Notes: a model not told the origin generated them from the letters alone. A DNA stretch of 64,000 bases from Azospirillum sp. (GCA_027486405.1 JAIXPD010000071.1:19138-83137), one strand, 5' to 3'. Shown: positions 8,476-22,891, numbered from the stretch's first letter. Translations and numbers: made by a program.

Positions 8476-9504
8476 TCAACCGCCCAGCGGCGGGGCTTGG
8501 TGCAGCCCCCCGGCGTTCCACAGGGCGTTCGCCCCACGTTCGATCCCCAGATCGGACCGGCGGCCAAGATGGCGGTCGTACAGCTCGCCGTAATGGCCGA
8601 CCCAGCCGATCACCCGCAAGGCCCAACCATCGTCCAGGCCCAAATCCTGGCCAAAGCCGGGAACGCCCCCCAGCAGACGGCGGGTTTCGGCGTCGCCGGT
8701 GCTTTTGCGGGCGGCGGCGTTCGCGCTGGTCACGCCCTTTTCCTCCGCCGCCAGCAGCGCCAGCACGGTCCAGCGGATGATCGCCTCCCACGCCCGGTCA
8801 TCGTTGCGCACCATCGGCGACAGCGGCGTCCGGGCGTCCGCGTCGAGCAGAATCGCATAGTCGCGCGGGCTGGGCGCGCTTTGCGCCCGCTGCCCGTGCA
8901 GGGCCAGCCGGTGGCCGGTGTACAGATCGCAATGATGGTTGAAGAAGGCCCCCAACGCCCCTTCGGTGGAGCGGAAGCGCTTGATCATCAGGCGGGTCCC
9001 GCTGCGGGCGATCCAACCGTCGATCCCGCTGGCCGCCGTGGTCCCGTCCACCACGCAGACGCTCGCCCCCGCCGCCTGCGGCAAGGCGGCGATGCCCAAG
9101 GCGCGATGAACCATCACCGCCTGGGTGTCGAACAGATACACCACCGGAAAGGCGACGTCCTGGCTGCGCTCGCGCTCCTGCGTCGAGGTCGTGGTGTCCA
9201 TCACCACATCGACCAGCCGGTCGCGCAGCACGGAAAAGCGGTTTTCCGCCCCGACCTCGACAAAGACCACCGGATCGTCCCGCCCCAGGGTGGCGATGGC
9301 GACGGCGCGGCACAGATCGGGAAAGAAGCCACGCCACACCCCCGCCTCGTCCAGCGCCGACAGCCCCAGACCGGCGGCGGTGACGCCGCAACGCAGAACC
9401 CCGGCCGCCCGCACCCGTTCCAGCGTTCCCGCCCCCACGGGGGGAGCGGCGGCCAGACACAGCATCAGCAGCGCCAGACATCGGATCGTCTTCAGGATCG
9501 TCAT
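8476..9504 (-). CDS. orphan family-3 solute-binding protein (amino-acid ABC transporter type)
   Basis: This 342-residue protein starts with a signal peptide (MTILKTIRC, then a hydrophobic LALLMLCLAAAP run and a cleavage region near PVGAG), so it is periplasmic. The mature part resembles AapJ/BztA-type amino-acid binding proteins: GVLRCGV, then a segment GFFPDLCRAVA, VDVVMDTTTSTQERE and a C-terminal LRVIGWVGHYGELYDR. The start is ATG 9504; the earlier in-frame ATG (9570) would precede the signal peptide. No permease or ATPase gene is beside it, so the ligand and partner are unknown. It could serve a distant transporter or a sensor. Confidence 0.75.
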   Translation of the reverse strand: MTILKTIRCLALLMLCLAAAPPVGAGTLERVRAAGVLRCGVTAAGLGLSALDEAGVWRGFFPDLCRAVAIATLGRDDPVVFVEVGAENRFSVLRDRLVDVVMDTTTSTQERERSQDVAFPVVYLFDTQAVMVHRALGIAALPQAAGASVCVVDGTTAASGIDGWIARSGTRLMIKRFRSTEGALGAFFNHHCDLYTGHRLALHGQRAQSAPSPRDYAILLDADARTPLSPMVRNDDRAWEAIIRWTVLALLAAEEKGVTSANAAARKSTGDAETRRLLGGVPGFGQDLGLDDGWALRVIGWVGHYGELYDRHLGRRSDLGIERGANALWNAGGLHQAPPLGG

Positions 9505-9532
9505 CGGCCCATCCGTATCGGCCCATCCACCC
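9505..9532. repeat. two imperfect 14-bp tandem units at the start of the solute-binding gene
   Basis: CGGCCCATCCGTAT (9505) and CGGCCCATCCACCC (9519) lie directly upstream of the ATG (minus strand) of the solute-binding protein, with 11 of 14 positions identical. Confidence 0.6.
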
Positions 9533-9701
9533 GGAACCGACCGCCGCGCGCGGTCTTGCGCGCGGGACACAGGTCCATCGCGGCTGAGTTTATTTTTTGC
9601 ACGGTGAATGCGTGATTAACGCCGGGGTTGCCTCCGCAGGCGCACGCCCCGGCTGGCGACCGGCCCCAAGCGTTAACGAAATGGGCGCTACCGAAATGGA
9701 C

Positions 9702-9753
9702 ACAAACGAAAAGGGCGCTCCCCCCATGGGCCACAGCCCCGGGAAGAACGCCC
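9702..9753 (-). terminator. candidate intrinsic terminator of pnp
   Basis: On the minus strand GGGCGTTC (9753-9746) pairs with GAGCGCCC (9720-9713), with one G-U wobble, and is followed by TTTTCGTTT. It lies about 75 bp past the pnp stop. A smaller GC hairpin (9809-9825) is nearer the stop but lacks a U-tract. The rest of the 9571-9829 gap holds nothing I can identify. Confidence 0.5.
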
Positions 9754-9829
9754 GATTCACAGGATCACAGACCGGGGTGGGCAGGCCGGACGGGCGCAAG
9801 GCCCGCCACCGCCCGAACCGGGCGGCGGA

Positions 9830-11941
<2,112 letters not shown>

Positions 11942-12140
11942 TGAGTCTTTCCTTCCATCCGACACCCAGAACGGCCGGATTGCCGCCATGGGCCGAGGCC
12001 ATCGGTCGTAAGGCCCCGCAGAGAGTTCATGTGAAATTACGGCAGAGAATTGGCGTGAAAAAGGCCGGGTCCCGCGTCAACGGGCCGGCCGGTCCATCAC
12101 AAAGCTCTAAACCAATGGCATGATGAAAACGCAGCGCTGA

Positions 12141-12220
12141 AAAGGAACAACGCCCCAACCGGCGCGTCGCGCCCGCCGGAACCCGAAGGAGCGGCGGGGC
12201 GAAGGCTGGTCAGGGCGTTG
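12141..12220 (-). terminator. large hairpin with U-rich tail after rpsO
   Basis: On the minus strand CAACGCCC (12220-12213) pairs with GGGCGTTG (12155-12148), enclosing a GC-rich inner structure, and the tail reads TTCCTTTT. It sits 30 bp past the rpsO stop. In many bacteria the rpsO-pnp interval carries a terminator and an RNase III processing stem; this hairpin could serve either role. The remaining 11942-12140 stretch, the pnp leader, shows no other clear element. Confidence 0.55.
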
Positions 12221-12250
12221 GATCCGGTCACTGGCTGGACAAGCCGTCGA

Positions 12251-12520
12251 TCAACGACGCAGGCCCAGACGCTCGATGAGCGTGGCGTAGCGGCCCTGAT
12301 CCTTCTTCTTCAGATAATCAAGCAGGCTGCGGCGCTGACCGACCATCACGAGGAGACCACGGCGGGAGTGGAAGTCCTTCTTGTGGCTCTTCAGGTGTTC
12401 GGTCAGGTTGCTGATCCGCTCGGTCAGGATCGAAACCTGGACTTCCGGCGAACCGGTGTCGTTCTCACCGCGCGAGTATTCCTTGATCAGCTCGGCCTTA
12501 CGCTCGGGCGTAATCGACAT
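12251..12520 (-). CDS. rpsO: 30S ribosomal protein S15
   Basis: S15 binds the central domain of 16S rRNA early in 30S assembly and bridges the two subunits. The 89-residue product is full length and has the family signatures GSPEVQVSILTERI and HSRRGLLVMVGQRRSLLDYL. It starts 17 bp after the truB stop, so it is probably transcribed with rbfA and truB as well as from its own signals. S15 often represses its own translation through the mRNA leader; I do not see a specific pseudoknot here. Confidence 0.99.
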   Translation of the reverse strand: MSITPERKAELIKEYSRGENDTGSPEVQVSILTERISNLTEHLKSHKKDFHSRRGLLVMVGQRRSLLDYLKKKDQGRYATLIERLGLRR

Positions 12521-12537
12521 CGGGGTCTCCTACAAAT

Positions 12538-13476
12538 TCAAAGGTTGAGCACGCGCACCGGACGGACCTCCGCCCCCTCGACCCGCGCCAGCGCCACCGG
12601 CGTCTCGCCGCAAAGCGCAATGACGGTGCCATCCCCGCCAACAGCCCCCCGAAGCGCCTCTAGGCGTTCGCGGTCCTGCCGGGTGAGGAGAGCCACCGTC
12701 TGGCCGTGTCTCAGTCGGTGCGCTTCCGCTTCGGTCAAGGCAAGCGCCGGGATGTCGTCCAGCGCGGTCTTGATCGGCAACAGAAGTCGTTCGACGGCCG
12801 CACCTTGCTCCATGGCCGCCAATTCGTCCAGGGAAATCGCGTTGTCCAGCGTAAAGGAGCCGACGCGCAGGCGGCGCAGCAGTTGGACATGGCCCACCGT
12901 GCCCAGCGCTTCGGCCAGATCGCGGGCCAGCGAGCGGACATAGGTCCCCTTGCCGCAATCGACCTCGAACAGCGCGTGGTCCGCGTCGATCACCTCGACC
13001 AGGGCAAAGCGGTCGATGCGCACGCGCCGCGCCGCCAGATCGACCACGTCGCCTTCGCGCGCGATGTCATAGGCGCGCTCGCCGTCGATCTTGATGGCGC
13101 AATATTGCGGCGGCACCTGGTCGATCTCACCCAAAAAGGCGGGCAGGGCGGCGGTGATGGCCTCGACCGTCGGGCGATGATCGGAGCGGTCGATCACCGC
13201 GCCCTCGCGGTCGTCGGTGCTGGTGCGTTCGCCCCAGCGGATGGAAAAGCGGTAGGTCTTGGCCCCGTCCATCGCGTAGGAGACGGTTTTGGTCGCCTCG
13301 CCCAACGCGATGGGCAGGATGCCGGTGGCCAGCGGGTCGAGCGTGCCGCCATGCCCGGCCTTGTCGGCGTTCAACAGACGCCGCACCTTGGACAGCGCCT
13401 GCGTGGAACTCAGCCCTTCGGGCTTGTCCAGCACGACCCAGCCATGGATCGGCTGGCCCTTGCGCTTACGAGCCAC
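12538..13476 (-). CDS. truB: tRNA pseudouridine(55) synthase
   Basis: TruB makes pseudouridine 55 in the T-loop of tRNAs and acts as a tRNA chaperone. The 312-residue protein has the start WVVLDKPEGLSSTQAL, the catalytic Asp in KAGHGGTLDPLATGILP and the YRFSIRWGERTSTDDREG region. The start chosen is GTG at 13476, which overlaps the end of rbfA by 11 bp and begins the expected short basic lead ARKRKGQP. No ATG fits better in frame: the next upstream in-frame starts lie within the acidic tail of rbfA. Overlap suggests coupled translation. Confidence 0.96.
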   Translation of the reverse strand: MARKRKGQPIHGWVVLDKPEGLSSTQALSKVRRLLNADKAGHGGTLDPLATGILPIALGEATKTVSYAMDGAKTYRFSIRWGERTSTDDREGAVIDRSDHRPTVEAITAALPAFLGEIDQVPPQYCAIKIDGERAYDIAREGDVVDLAARRVRIDRFALVEVIDADHALFEVDCGKGTYVRSLARDLAEALGTVGHVQLLRRLRVGSFTLDNAISLDELAAMEQGAAVERLLLPIKTALDDIPALALTEAEAHRLRHGQTVALLTRQDRERLEALRGAVGGDGTVIALCGETPVALARVEGAEVRPVRVLNL

Positions 13477-14032
13477 GGCGCGCGCCCTTGCCGCTGTGGT
13501 CATCGTCGGAGTCGGCACCCTCGCCGTCCTCCTCATCGTCCCAATCGTCGCCGTCCTCATCACCCTCATCGTCGTCGCGATCATCATCATCGTCGTGATC
13601 GTCGTCGCCGTTGACGCGGCCCAGCCCCTGGCCGCTGAGATCACGGGCGACCTCCGGGCTGTGCAGGATGGTGTCGATGTGGTGGGCGTAGTCGAAGGAC
13701 GTGTCGCCCTCAAAGAACAGGGTCGGCGCGTGGCGCAGATTGACCATGCGGGCGACCTGGCCGCGCAGGAAGGCCGACGCGCGTTTCAGCGCCACCGCCG
13801 CTTCCTCCATCTGGCCACCGCCCAGCGTGGTGAAGAACACGGTGGCGTTGGCCAGATCGGGGCTGATCCGCACCTCGGTCACGGTGATGTTGAAGGCGGA
13901 GAGTTCCGGGTCATAGAAATCGCCGCGCCGGAACAGCTCGGCCAACGCGTGGCGCAACTCCTCGCCGACGCGCAATTGCCGCTGGGAGGGGGGCTTTCCG
14001 GCGTTGACCGCGCCGCGCTTCTTGCTGGCCAT
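13466..14032 (-). CDS. rbfA: ribosome-binding factor A with acidic C-terminal tail
   Basis: RbfA binds the 30S subunit during late 16S rRNA maturation. Residues 1-130 are a normal RbfA KH-like domain (RQLRVGEELRHALAELF, ITVTEVRISPDLANATVFFT, LRHAPTLFFEGD). From about residue 140 to 181 the protein continues in a tail in which roughly two thirds of residues are Asp or Glu (for example GDDDHDDDDDRDDDEGDEDG), then ends in a short basic GKGARRGS. The tail is encoded by GAT/GAC-rich, microsatellite-like DNA. Length is 188 residues against about 130 for typical RbfA. The start ATG 14032 matches the family; an infB terminator lies upstream, so rbfA likely has its own promoter. Confidence 0.95.
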   Translation of the reverse strand: MASKKRGAVNAGKPPSQRQLRVGEELRHALAELFRRGDFYDPELSAFNITVTEVRISPDLANATVFFTTLGGGQMEEAAVALKRASAFLRGQVARMVNLRHAPTLFFEGDTSFDYAHHIDTILHSPEVARDLSGQGLGRVNGDDDHDDDDDRDDDEGDEDGDDWDDEEDGEGADSDDDHSGKGARRGS

Positions 14033-14235
14033 GGGCAGATTCTTTCGTCGCTGTCGTGTCGTGTCGGACGGCGTCCGGGCGATCCGCGTCCGGCGGCGTC
14101 GCTGGCGAAGCGAGGGCGGGGCGCGTCGGTTCGGATGGCGTTGCCGCCGCTGGGGACCACCATGGAGGCGGTCGGGACGGATCGGCGTTGATCGGGTCCT
14201 GCGACCCGCACCGCGCGACCCGCAACAAGGGTCGT

Positions 14236-14286
14236 CAAAACAGGAAGGCCCGCCCGTCCCCGGCAACAGGCCGAAGACGGGCGGGC
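14236..14286 (-). terminator. intrinsic terminator of infB
   Basis: On the minus strand GCCCGCCCGTC (14286-14276) pairs perfectly with GACGGGCGGGC (14258-14248), then CTTCCTGTTTTG follows. It begins 14 bp past the infB stop. It separates the rimP-nusA-ylxR-infB unit from rbfA-truB-rpsO-pnp. Confidence 0.8.
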
Positions 14287-14299
14287 GATCCAACACCGC

Positions 14300-17131
<2,832 letters not shown>

Positions 17132-17152
17132 CGGTTCCCGAATGGTCAGTCG

Positions 17153-17902
17153 TTACATCGCAGGCCGGTCGGCGCCATCGCCGACTCCCAAGCCCTTATC
17201 ACACACAGCGGGGGCGTCTGCCCCCCGAAGGCCGGAGAGCCGGGCCGCATCGCGCGCCAGGCTCTTGGCCAACCGTCCTTGCGCGACCACCGCGTGCACC
17301 GCGTGATCGCGGCCCAACGCGGCGGCCAGATCAGCCGACGCGAACAGCGCGATCACCGGCAGGTTCGGCGCGAGCGCCGTCACCTTGCCGCGTTGGTCGA
17401 GCGAACCGTCGCTGGCTTCGACCAGAAGGGCGGGCGGGGGACCCGACCGACCAACCTGATTGCCGCGCAACGCTTCGCGCACCTTCTCATACCCGGCCAG
17501 AACATAACCCGCACGGCGGGCCAGCCCCAGCGCGTTCAGGCAGCGCCGTTCCAGCAACCGGTCCAGCCGTTCGGCCAGATCCGGCGGCACCGTCACCGCC
17601 CGGCGCGCGGCCTTGGCGAAGACGGACTTCCCCATGGCCTTGGCCAGTGCCGCCCGATCCGCCGTGACCCACAGGCCACGACCGGGCAGCGTTTCCTCCA
17701 GGTCGGGAACCACCGTGCCGTCGGGGGCGATCACGAACCGGATCATGCCACCCTTCGGTCCCACCGTGGCCGACGCGATGCAGCGGCGCAAAGGCCCCTT
17801 CTCGTCGTCCGCCGGGTGATGGTCCACCACCTCCGGGATCGTGCCGTCGGTGGCGTCCGGTGCCTCTGCGTCGTTCCGCTCGGTCATCCGTTCGTCATCC
17901 AC
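17153..17902 (-). CDS. YlxR-family RNA-binding protein with L7Ae-like C-terminal domain
   Basis: The protein sits between nusA and infB, the classic ylxR position. Residues about 35-115 match the YlxR fold (RRCIASATVGPKGGMIRFVIAPDGTVVPDLEETLPGRG would span it; key features are the RxC start and the LPGRGLWV segment). Residues about 125-220 resemble the L7Ae/L30e-type fold (LGLARRAGYVLAGYEKVREAL). The two are fused in one 249-residue chain, as commonly seen in alphaproteobacteria. A GTG at 17902 follows GGGGAT; ATG 17887 is an alternative start. The role is probably in RNA binding or ribosome maturation; it is inferred from family and context only. Confidence 0.85.
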   Translation of the reverse strand: MDDERMTERNDAEAPDATDGTIPEVVDHHPADDEKGPLRRCIASATVGPKGGMIRFVIAPDGTVVPDLEETLPGRGLWVTADRAALAKAMGKSVFAKAARRAVTVPPDLAERLDRLLERRCLNALGLARRAGYVLAGYEKVREALRGNQVGRSGPPPALLVEASDGSLDQRGKVTALAPNLPVIALFASADLAAALGRDHAVHAVVAQGRLAKSLARDAARLSGLRGADAPAVCDKGLGVGDGADRPAM

Positions 17903-17951
17903 CCGTCGCGATCCCCAAACTCAACAGCCGCGTTGCCGCAGCGGGACGTCA

Positions 17952-19484
<1,533 letters not shown>

Positions 19485-19537
19485 CCGTTACACTTCCTGG
19501 GTCGGCGTGTGGTCTTGGGGGCGGGGCAGGGGCTGGA

Positions 19538-20029
19538 TCAGCCCTGCGACTCCTGGCTGGCGCGGATCAATTCGTCCGTCAGAACCAGCTTGGCGCGCAG
19601 GATGTTGTCGAATTCCAGCCGGGCGGCTCCCTGTTCGGTGTCGATGCACACAAGGCCGTCTTCGACGCCCTTCAATATGCCTCGGAAGCGCTTGCGGCCA
19701 TCGCTTGACGCCAGCCGGGTGTCCAGCTTGGCTTCGAAACCGGCGAAGCGCGCGAAATCCTTCAGGCGGGTCAGCGGACGGTCGATGCCCGGCGAGCTGA
19801 CCTCCAGCGTGTAGGCGTCGCGGATCGGATCCTCGACGTCGAGCAGGGCGGAGACAGACCGGCTGATGTCCGCGCAATCCTCGACCGTCATGGCCGCGCC
19901 GTCGGCGCGTTCCGCCATGATCTGGAGAATCGCCCGCTGGCCGCCCGAAATCTGGACACGCACGACCTCGTAGCCCATGGCCTCGACCGACGGCGTGATG
20001 ATCTGTTCGATGCGACCTGATGCGTCCAT
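19538..20029 (-). CDS. rimP: ribosome maturation factor RimP
   Basis: RimP is needed for 30S subunit maturation. The 163-residue product has the N-terminal domain with ITPSVEAMGYEVVRVQI and the signature TLEVSSPGIDRPL near residue 75. The start is ATG 20029, preceded by AGGTTG; longer in-frame readings extend through the leader terminator and are not credible. It heads the nusA-infB unit, 53 bp before nusA. A promoter-like pair and a terminator-like hairpin lie upstream, suggesting conditional read-through. Confidence 0.95.
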   Translation of the reverse strand: MDASGRIEQIITPSVEAMGYEVVRVQISGGQRAILQIMAERADGAAMTVEDCADISRSVSALLDVEDPIRDAYTLEVSSPGIDRPLTRLKDFARFAGFEAKLDTRLASSDGRKRFRGILKGVEDGLVCIDTEQGAARLEFDNILRAKLVLTDELIRASQESQG

Positions 20030-20100
20030 GTTCAACCAACCTGCTGCCTGCGACCGGGATTGGACCGGGCCAGGCTCTTGCCCGTGCGTTGCCGCACGCT

Positions 20101-20129
20101 GATAAAAAAATAAGTGGGCAAAAGCCCAC
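20101..20129 (-). terminator. attenuator-like intrinsic terminator in the rimP leader
   Basis: On the minus strand GTGGGC (20129-20124), loop TTTT, GCCCAC (20119-20114) is followed by TTATTTTTTTATC. This is a canonical intrinsic terminator, but it lies about 70 bp before the rimP start and about 60 bp after the candidate promoter, so it would stop transcription before the operon unless overcome. Confidence 0.85.
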
Positions 20130-20185
20130 CCGCAATGCGTCCCGACGGCCTGGTTTCCCGGACCGCCGTTCCGTATGGGTTTACG
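20101..20185 (-). ncRNA. structured rimP leader RNA (two hairpins, ends in a terminator)
   Basis: From the predicted start near 20185 the minus-strand transcript forms two hairpins. The first (20168-20143) has stem CGGCGG/CCGTCG extended by CC-GG pairs, a bulged A and a GAAA tetraloop. The second is the terminator at 20129-20101. The resulting RNA would be about 85 nt. Leaders with such attenuators precede rimP in other proteobacteria; whether this one belongs to a named family was not checked. Confidence 0.55.
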
Positions 20186-20191
20186 AGGCTG

Positions 20192-20219
20192 ACTATAGTC
20201 ATTCCCACCGACGCCGCAA
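20192..20219 (-). promoter_or_regulatory. candidate sigma-70 promoter of the rimP-nusA-infB operon
   Basis: On the minus strand TTGCGG (20219-20214) and TATAGT (20197-20192) are 16 bp apart. The -10 lies in the perfect 10-bp palindrome GACTATAGTC (20191-20200), so a weak symmetrical promoter on the other strand cannot be excluded for the gene at 20292. Confidence 0.55.
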
Positions 20220-20291
20220 GCTTTTTCCCTGGCCTTGTCCCGCGCATCAAGCAAGGCTGGGGTGGCGACAGGATGATACCGGGGATGACGA

Positions 20292-20627
20292 ATGATTTTG
20301 GAAGCCGCTTTGCTGATGGTCCGCCCAGGACAGGAGCCGGATTTCGAACGCGCGATGGCCGAGGCCCGGCCCTTGATCGCCGCCACGCCCGGTTTTCGTG
20401 GGATGGAGGTGCGGCGTTGTCTGGAGGTCGCCAACCGTTACCTTTTGCTGGTCCATTGGGACCGGCTGGAGGACCACACGCAAGGATTCCGGGGGTCGGA
20501 GCGCTACGCGGGTTGGAAGGCGCTGCTTCACCATTTTTACGACCCGTTCCCGCTGGTCGAGCATTTCGCCCCGGCGGTGGTCGCGGTTCCCGATCCGGCA
20601 TCACCGGCGTCAGCCGGATCGGCCTGA
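20292..20627 (+). CDS. antibiotic biosynthesis monooxygenase (ABM) domain protein
   Basis: This 111-residue protein has the small dimeric alpha/beta-barrel ABM pattern: MILEAALLMVRPGQEPDFERA, an ATPGFRGMEVRRCLE strand-helix region and YLLLVHWDRLEDHTQGFRGSERYAGW with the paired His and Trp seen in the family. The name is historical: most such proteins are small oxygenases or heme-binding or quinone-related enzymes of unknown substrate. It stands alone between the rimP leader and trmB, convergent with trmB. Function is not predictable further. Confidence 0.75.
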   Translation: MILEAALLMVRPGQEPDFERAMAEARPLIAATPGFRGMEVRRCLEVANRYLLLVHWDRLEDHTQGFRGSERYAGWKALLHHFYDPFPLVEHFAPAVVAVPDPASPASAGSA

Positions 20628-20673
20628 TCGGGGCGCGGCGGAACGAGGAAAACCCTCACCCCGCCGCAGCGGG

Positions 20674-21429
20674 TCAACGCGGGTTGCGGACGAAGCGCAG
20701 GAAAACGGGCTTGCGCCCCGCCTCGATCGCCTTTTCCTCGTAACGGGTGGCGGGCCAATCTGCCGGACGGACGCGCCAATCGGACGGCACCCGCGCGGTC
20801 CAGGTGAAATCCGGGTGCTTCATCAGGTGTTCCAGGCTCCAGCGCACCAGCCCCATGTCGTCGCTGGCCACCCGCAGTTCGGCCCCGTCCTTCAGCACAC
20901 GCGACAGGCGGGCCAGATTTTCCGGCCCGATGAAGCGGCGGCTGTGGTGGCGGGTTTTCGGCCAGGGGTCGGCGAACAGCACAAAGGCCCGGCCGATGGA
21001 CGCGTCGGGCAGGGCGTCGATCAGCGGACGGGCGTCATCGGCCAGCACCCGCACCCGCGACTCCAGACCGGCGTCCTCAACCAGCGCCAACAGGCTGGCC
21101 ACGCCGTTGATGAAGGGTTCGGCCCCGATCACCCCGACCGATGGGTTGTCCGCCGCCACCCGGGCCAGATGATGACCGCCACCGAATCCCACCTCCAACC
21201 AGACATCCGACACCGGAACGGCGAACAGGCCCGGCGGATCCAGCCGGTCGCCCCGCTGCGGGGTGGGGATGCTGAGCGTCGGCAACAGCGTGTCGAGCAG
21301 ACCGGTCTTGCGCTTGTGCAGCGGGCGGCCCTTGCGGCGGCCATAGACACGGTTCTTGACCCCGCCGGACTCGGCGTCATCCGAGGTCGCGGGATTGGTG
21401 GGGTCGGCGGATTGCATCGGGTCGGTCAT
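20674..21429 (-). CDS. trmB: tRNA (guanine-N7)-methyltransferase
   Basis: TrmB methylates G46 of tRNAs using S-adenosylmethionine. The 251-residue protein has the SAM-binding motif WLEVGFGGGHHLA near residue 75, the signature VLFADPWPKTRHHSRRF and a basic N-terminus (RRKGRPLHKRK). It lies just after metK, which makes the methyl donor, but metK has its own terminator between them, so the two are probably not strongly co-transcribed. Confidence 0.95.
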   Translation of the reverse strand: MTDPMQSADPTNPATSDDAESGGVKNRVYGRRKGRPLHKRKTGLLDTLLPTLSIPTPQRGDRLDPPGLFAVPVSDVWLEVGFGGGHHLARVAADNPSVGVIGAEPFINGVASLLALVEDAGLESRVRVLADDARPLIDALPDASIGRAFVLFADPWPKTRHHSRRFIGPENLARLSRVLKDGAELRVASDDMGLVRWSLEHLMKHPDFTWTARVPSDWRVRPADWPATRYEEKAIEAGRKPVFLRFVRNPR

Positions 21430-21460
21430 GGCGGTGAAACGGGTCTCAAGAAAATCCAGA

Positions 21461-21500
21461 CTTCATAAAACACAACAGGGGCCGCGAACGGCCCCTGTTG
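21461..21500 (-). terminator. intrinsic terminator of metK
   Basis: On the minus strand CAACAGGGGCC (21500-21490) pairs perfectly with GGCCCCTGTTG (21483-21473) across a 6-nt loop, followed by TGTTTTATG. It begins 32 bp after the metK stop. Confidence 0.88.
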
Positions 21501-21532
21501 CGTCAACATCGCCCGAAACCGGACGGAGCGGA

Positions 21533-22702
21533 TCAGAGCAGCGCGCTGCGCAGATCGCCGACCAGATCGGTCTTTTCCCACGAGAAGCCGCCATCGGCGT
21601 CCGGGGTGCGGCCGAAATGGCCATAGGCGGCGGTGCGGGCGTAGATCGGCTTGTTCAGGCCCAGATGCGTGCGGATGCCGCGCGGGCTGAGATCGACGAG
21701 CTGCTGCAACACCTGCGACAGACGATCCTCGTCCACCGCGCCGGTGCCGTGGGTGTCGACATAGACCGACAGCGGCTTTGACACGCCGATGGCGTAGGAC
21801 ACCTGGATCGTGCACTTCTCCGCCAGTTCCGCCGCGACGACGTTCTTGGCCAGATAGCGGGCGGCGTAGGCGGCGGAGCGGTCGACCTTCGTCGGATCCT
21901 TGCCGGAGAAGGCGCCGCCGCCGTGCGGGGCGGCCCCGCCATAGGTGTCGACGATGATCTTGCGGCCGGTCAGACCGGCGTCACCGTCCGGGCCACCGAT
22001 GACGAAACGGCCGGTCGGGTTGACGTAGAGGTTCGCCTCGTCGCACATCCAGCCTTCGGGCAGGCAGTTGACGATGTGCGGGCGGACGATCTCGCGGACC
22101 TCGTCCTGGCTCAGACCCTCGGCGTGCTGGGTGGACAGCACGATGGCGGTGGCACCGACCGGCTTGCCATCGACGTAGCGCAGCGTCACCTGGCTCTTGG
22201 CGTCGGGGCCAAGCTGCGGGGCGGCGCCCGAATGGCGGGCCTCGGCCAGCGACTTCAGAATGGCGTGGGAGTAGTAAATCGGGGCGGGCATCAGCGCCGG
22301 GGTTTCGCGGCAGGCGTAGCCGAACATGATGCCCTGGTCGCCGGCGCCCTCGTCCTTGTTGCCAGCGGCGTCAACGCCAACGGCGATGTCGGCGGACTGG
22401 GAATGGACCAGACACTTGACGTCCATCTTCTGCCAGTGGAAACCGTCCTGCTCGTAACCGATGTCCTTCACCGCCGCGCGGGCAACCTCGACCAGCTGGT
22501 CGGGCTTGATGCTGTCCGGACCACGAACTTCACCGGCCAGAACAACCTGATTGGTTGTGGCGAGAGTCTCGACGGCGACGCGGGCCTGCGGGTCGTGCGA
22601 CAGGTACAGATCGACGATGGCGTCGGAAATGCGGTCGCAGACCTTGTCGGGATGACCTTCCGACACGGATTCGCTGGTGAAGACGTAGTTCAGCTTAGCC
22701 AC
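21533..22702 (-). CDS. metK: S-adenosylmethionine synthetase
   Basis: MetK joins methionine and ATP to make S-adenosylmethionine. The 389-residue protein has SVSEGHPDKVCDRISDA, the adenine-site GAGDQGIMFGYA and the glycine-rich GGGAFSGKDPTKVDRS. The start is GTG 22702 behind GAGG; longer in-frame readings would begin in the leader. It carries its own promoter and terminator. The neighbouring XRE regulator and the palindromes between them are candidates for its control. Confidence 0.97.
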   Translation of the reverse strand: MAKLNYVFTSESVSEGHPDKVCDRISDAIVDLYLSHDPQARVAVETLATTNQVVLAGEVRGPDSIKPDQLVEVARAAVKDIGYEQDGFHWQKMDVKCLVHSQSADIAVGVDAAGNKDEGAGDQGIMFGYACRETPALMPAPIYYSHAILKSLAEARHSGAAPQLGPDAKSQVTLRYVDGKPVGATAIVLSTQHAEGLSQDEVREIVRPHIVNCLPEGWMCDEANLYVNPTGRFVIGGPDGDAGLTGRKIIVDTYGGAAPHGGGAFSGKDPTKVDRSAAYAARYLAKNVVAAELAEKCTIQVSYAIGVSKPLSVYVDTHGTGAVDEDRLSQVLQQLVDLSPRGIRTHLGLNKPIYARTAAYGHFGRTPDADGGFSWEKTDLVGDLRSALL

Positions 22703-22788
22703 GGGGAACCTCGGCTTTTGGCGGTGCGCTATTTCACAAGTCGAAACGACAGATCGGTACAGCGCCCGCAGGACACCGACCCACTGCG

Positions 22789-22817
22789 TATGTGACAAGG
22801 ATTCGCTCCGGGGTCAA
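22789..22817 (-). promoter_or_regulatory. candidate sigma-70 promoter of metK
   Basis: On the minus strand TTGACC (22817-22812) and CACATA (22794-22789) are 17 bp apart, giving a leader of about 80 nt before the GTG. The leader contains a GCGCT/AGCGC pairing; I could not fit it to a known SAM riboswitch class. Confidence 0.45.
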
Positions 22818-22853
22818 GCCATCTCCCCGATGAACACATTCGTACCGTTAATA

Positions 22854-22877
22854 ATGACCACACACGATCATGGTCAT
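22854..22877. promoter_or_regulatory. 24-bp palindrome upstream of metK
   Basis: ATGACCA and TGGTCAT are exact inverted copies separated by 10 bp, 37 bp upstream of the metK -35. The spacing suits a dimeric regulator. The protein that binds it is unknown. Confidence 0.45.
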
Positions 22878-22891
22878 CATACGATCGTCAT

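Noticed and set aside
9809..9825. Hairpin CCGCCCG/CGGGCGG as the pnp terminator
   Set aside because: No U-tract follows; the stem at 9713-9753 is a better candidate.
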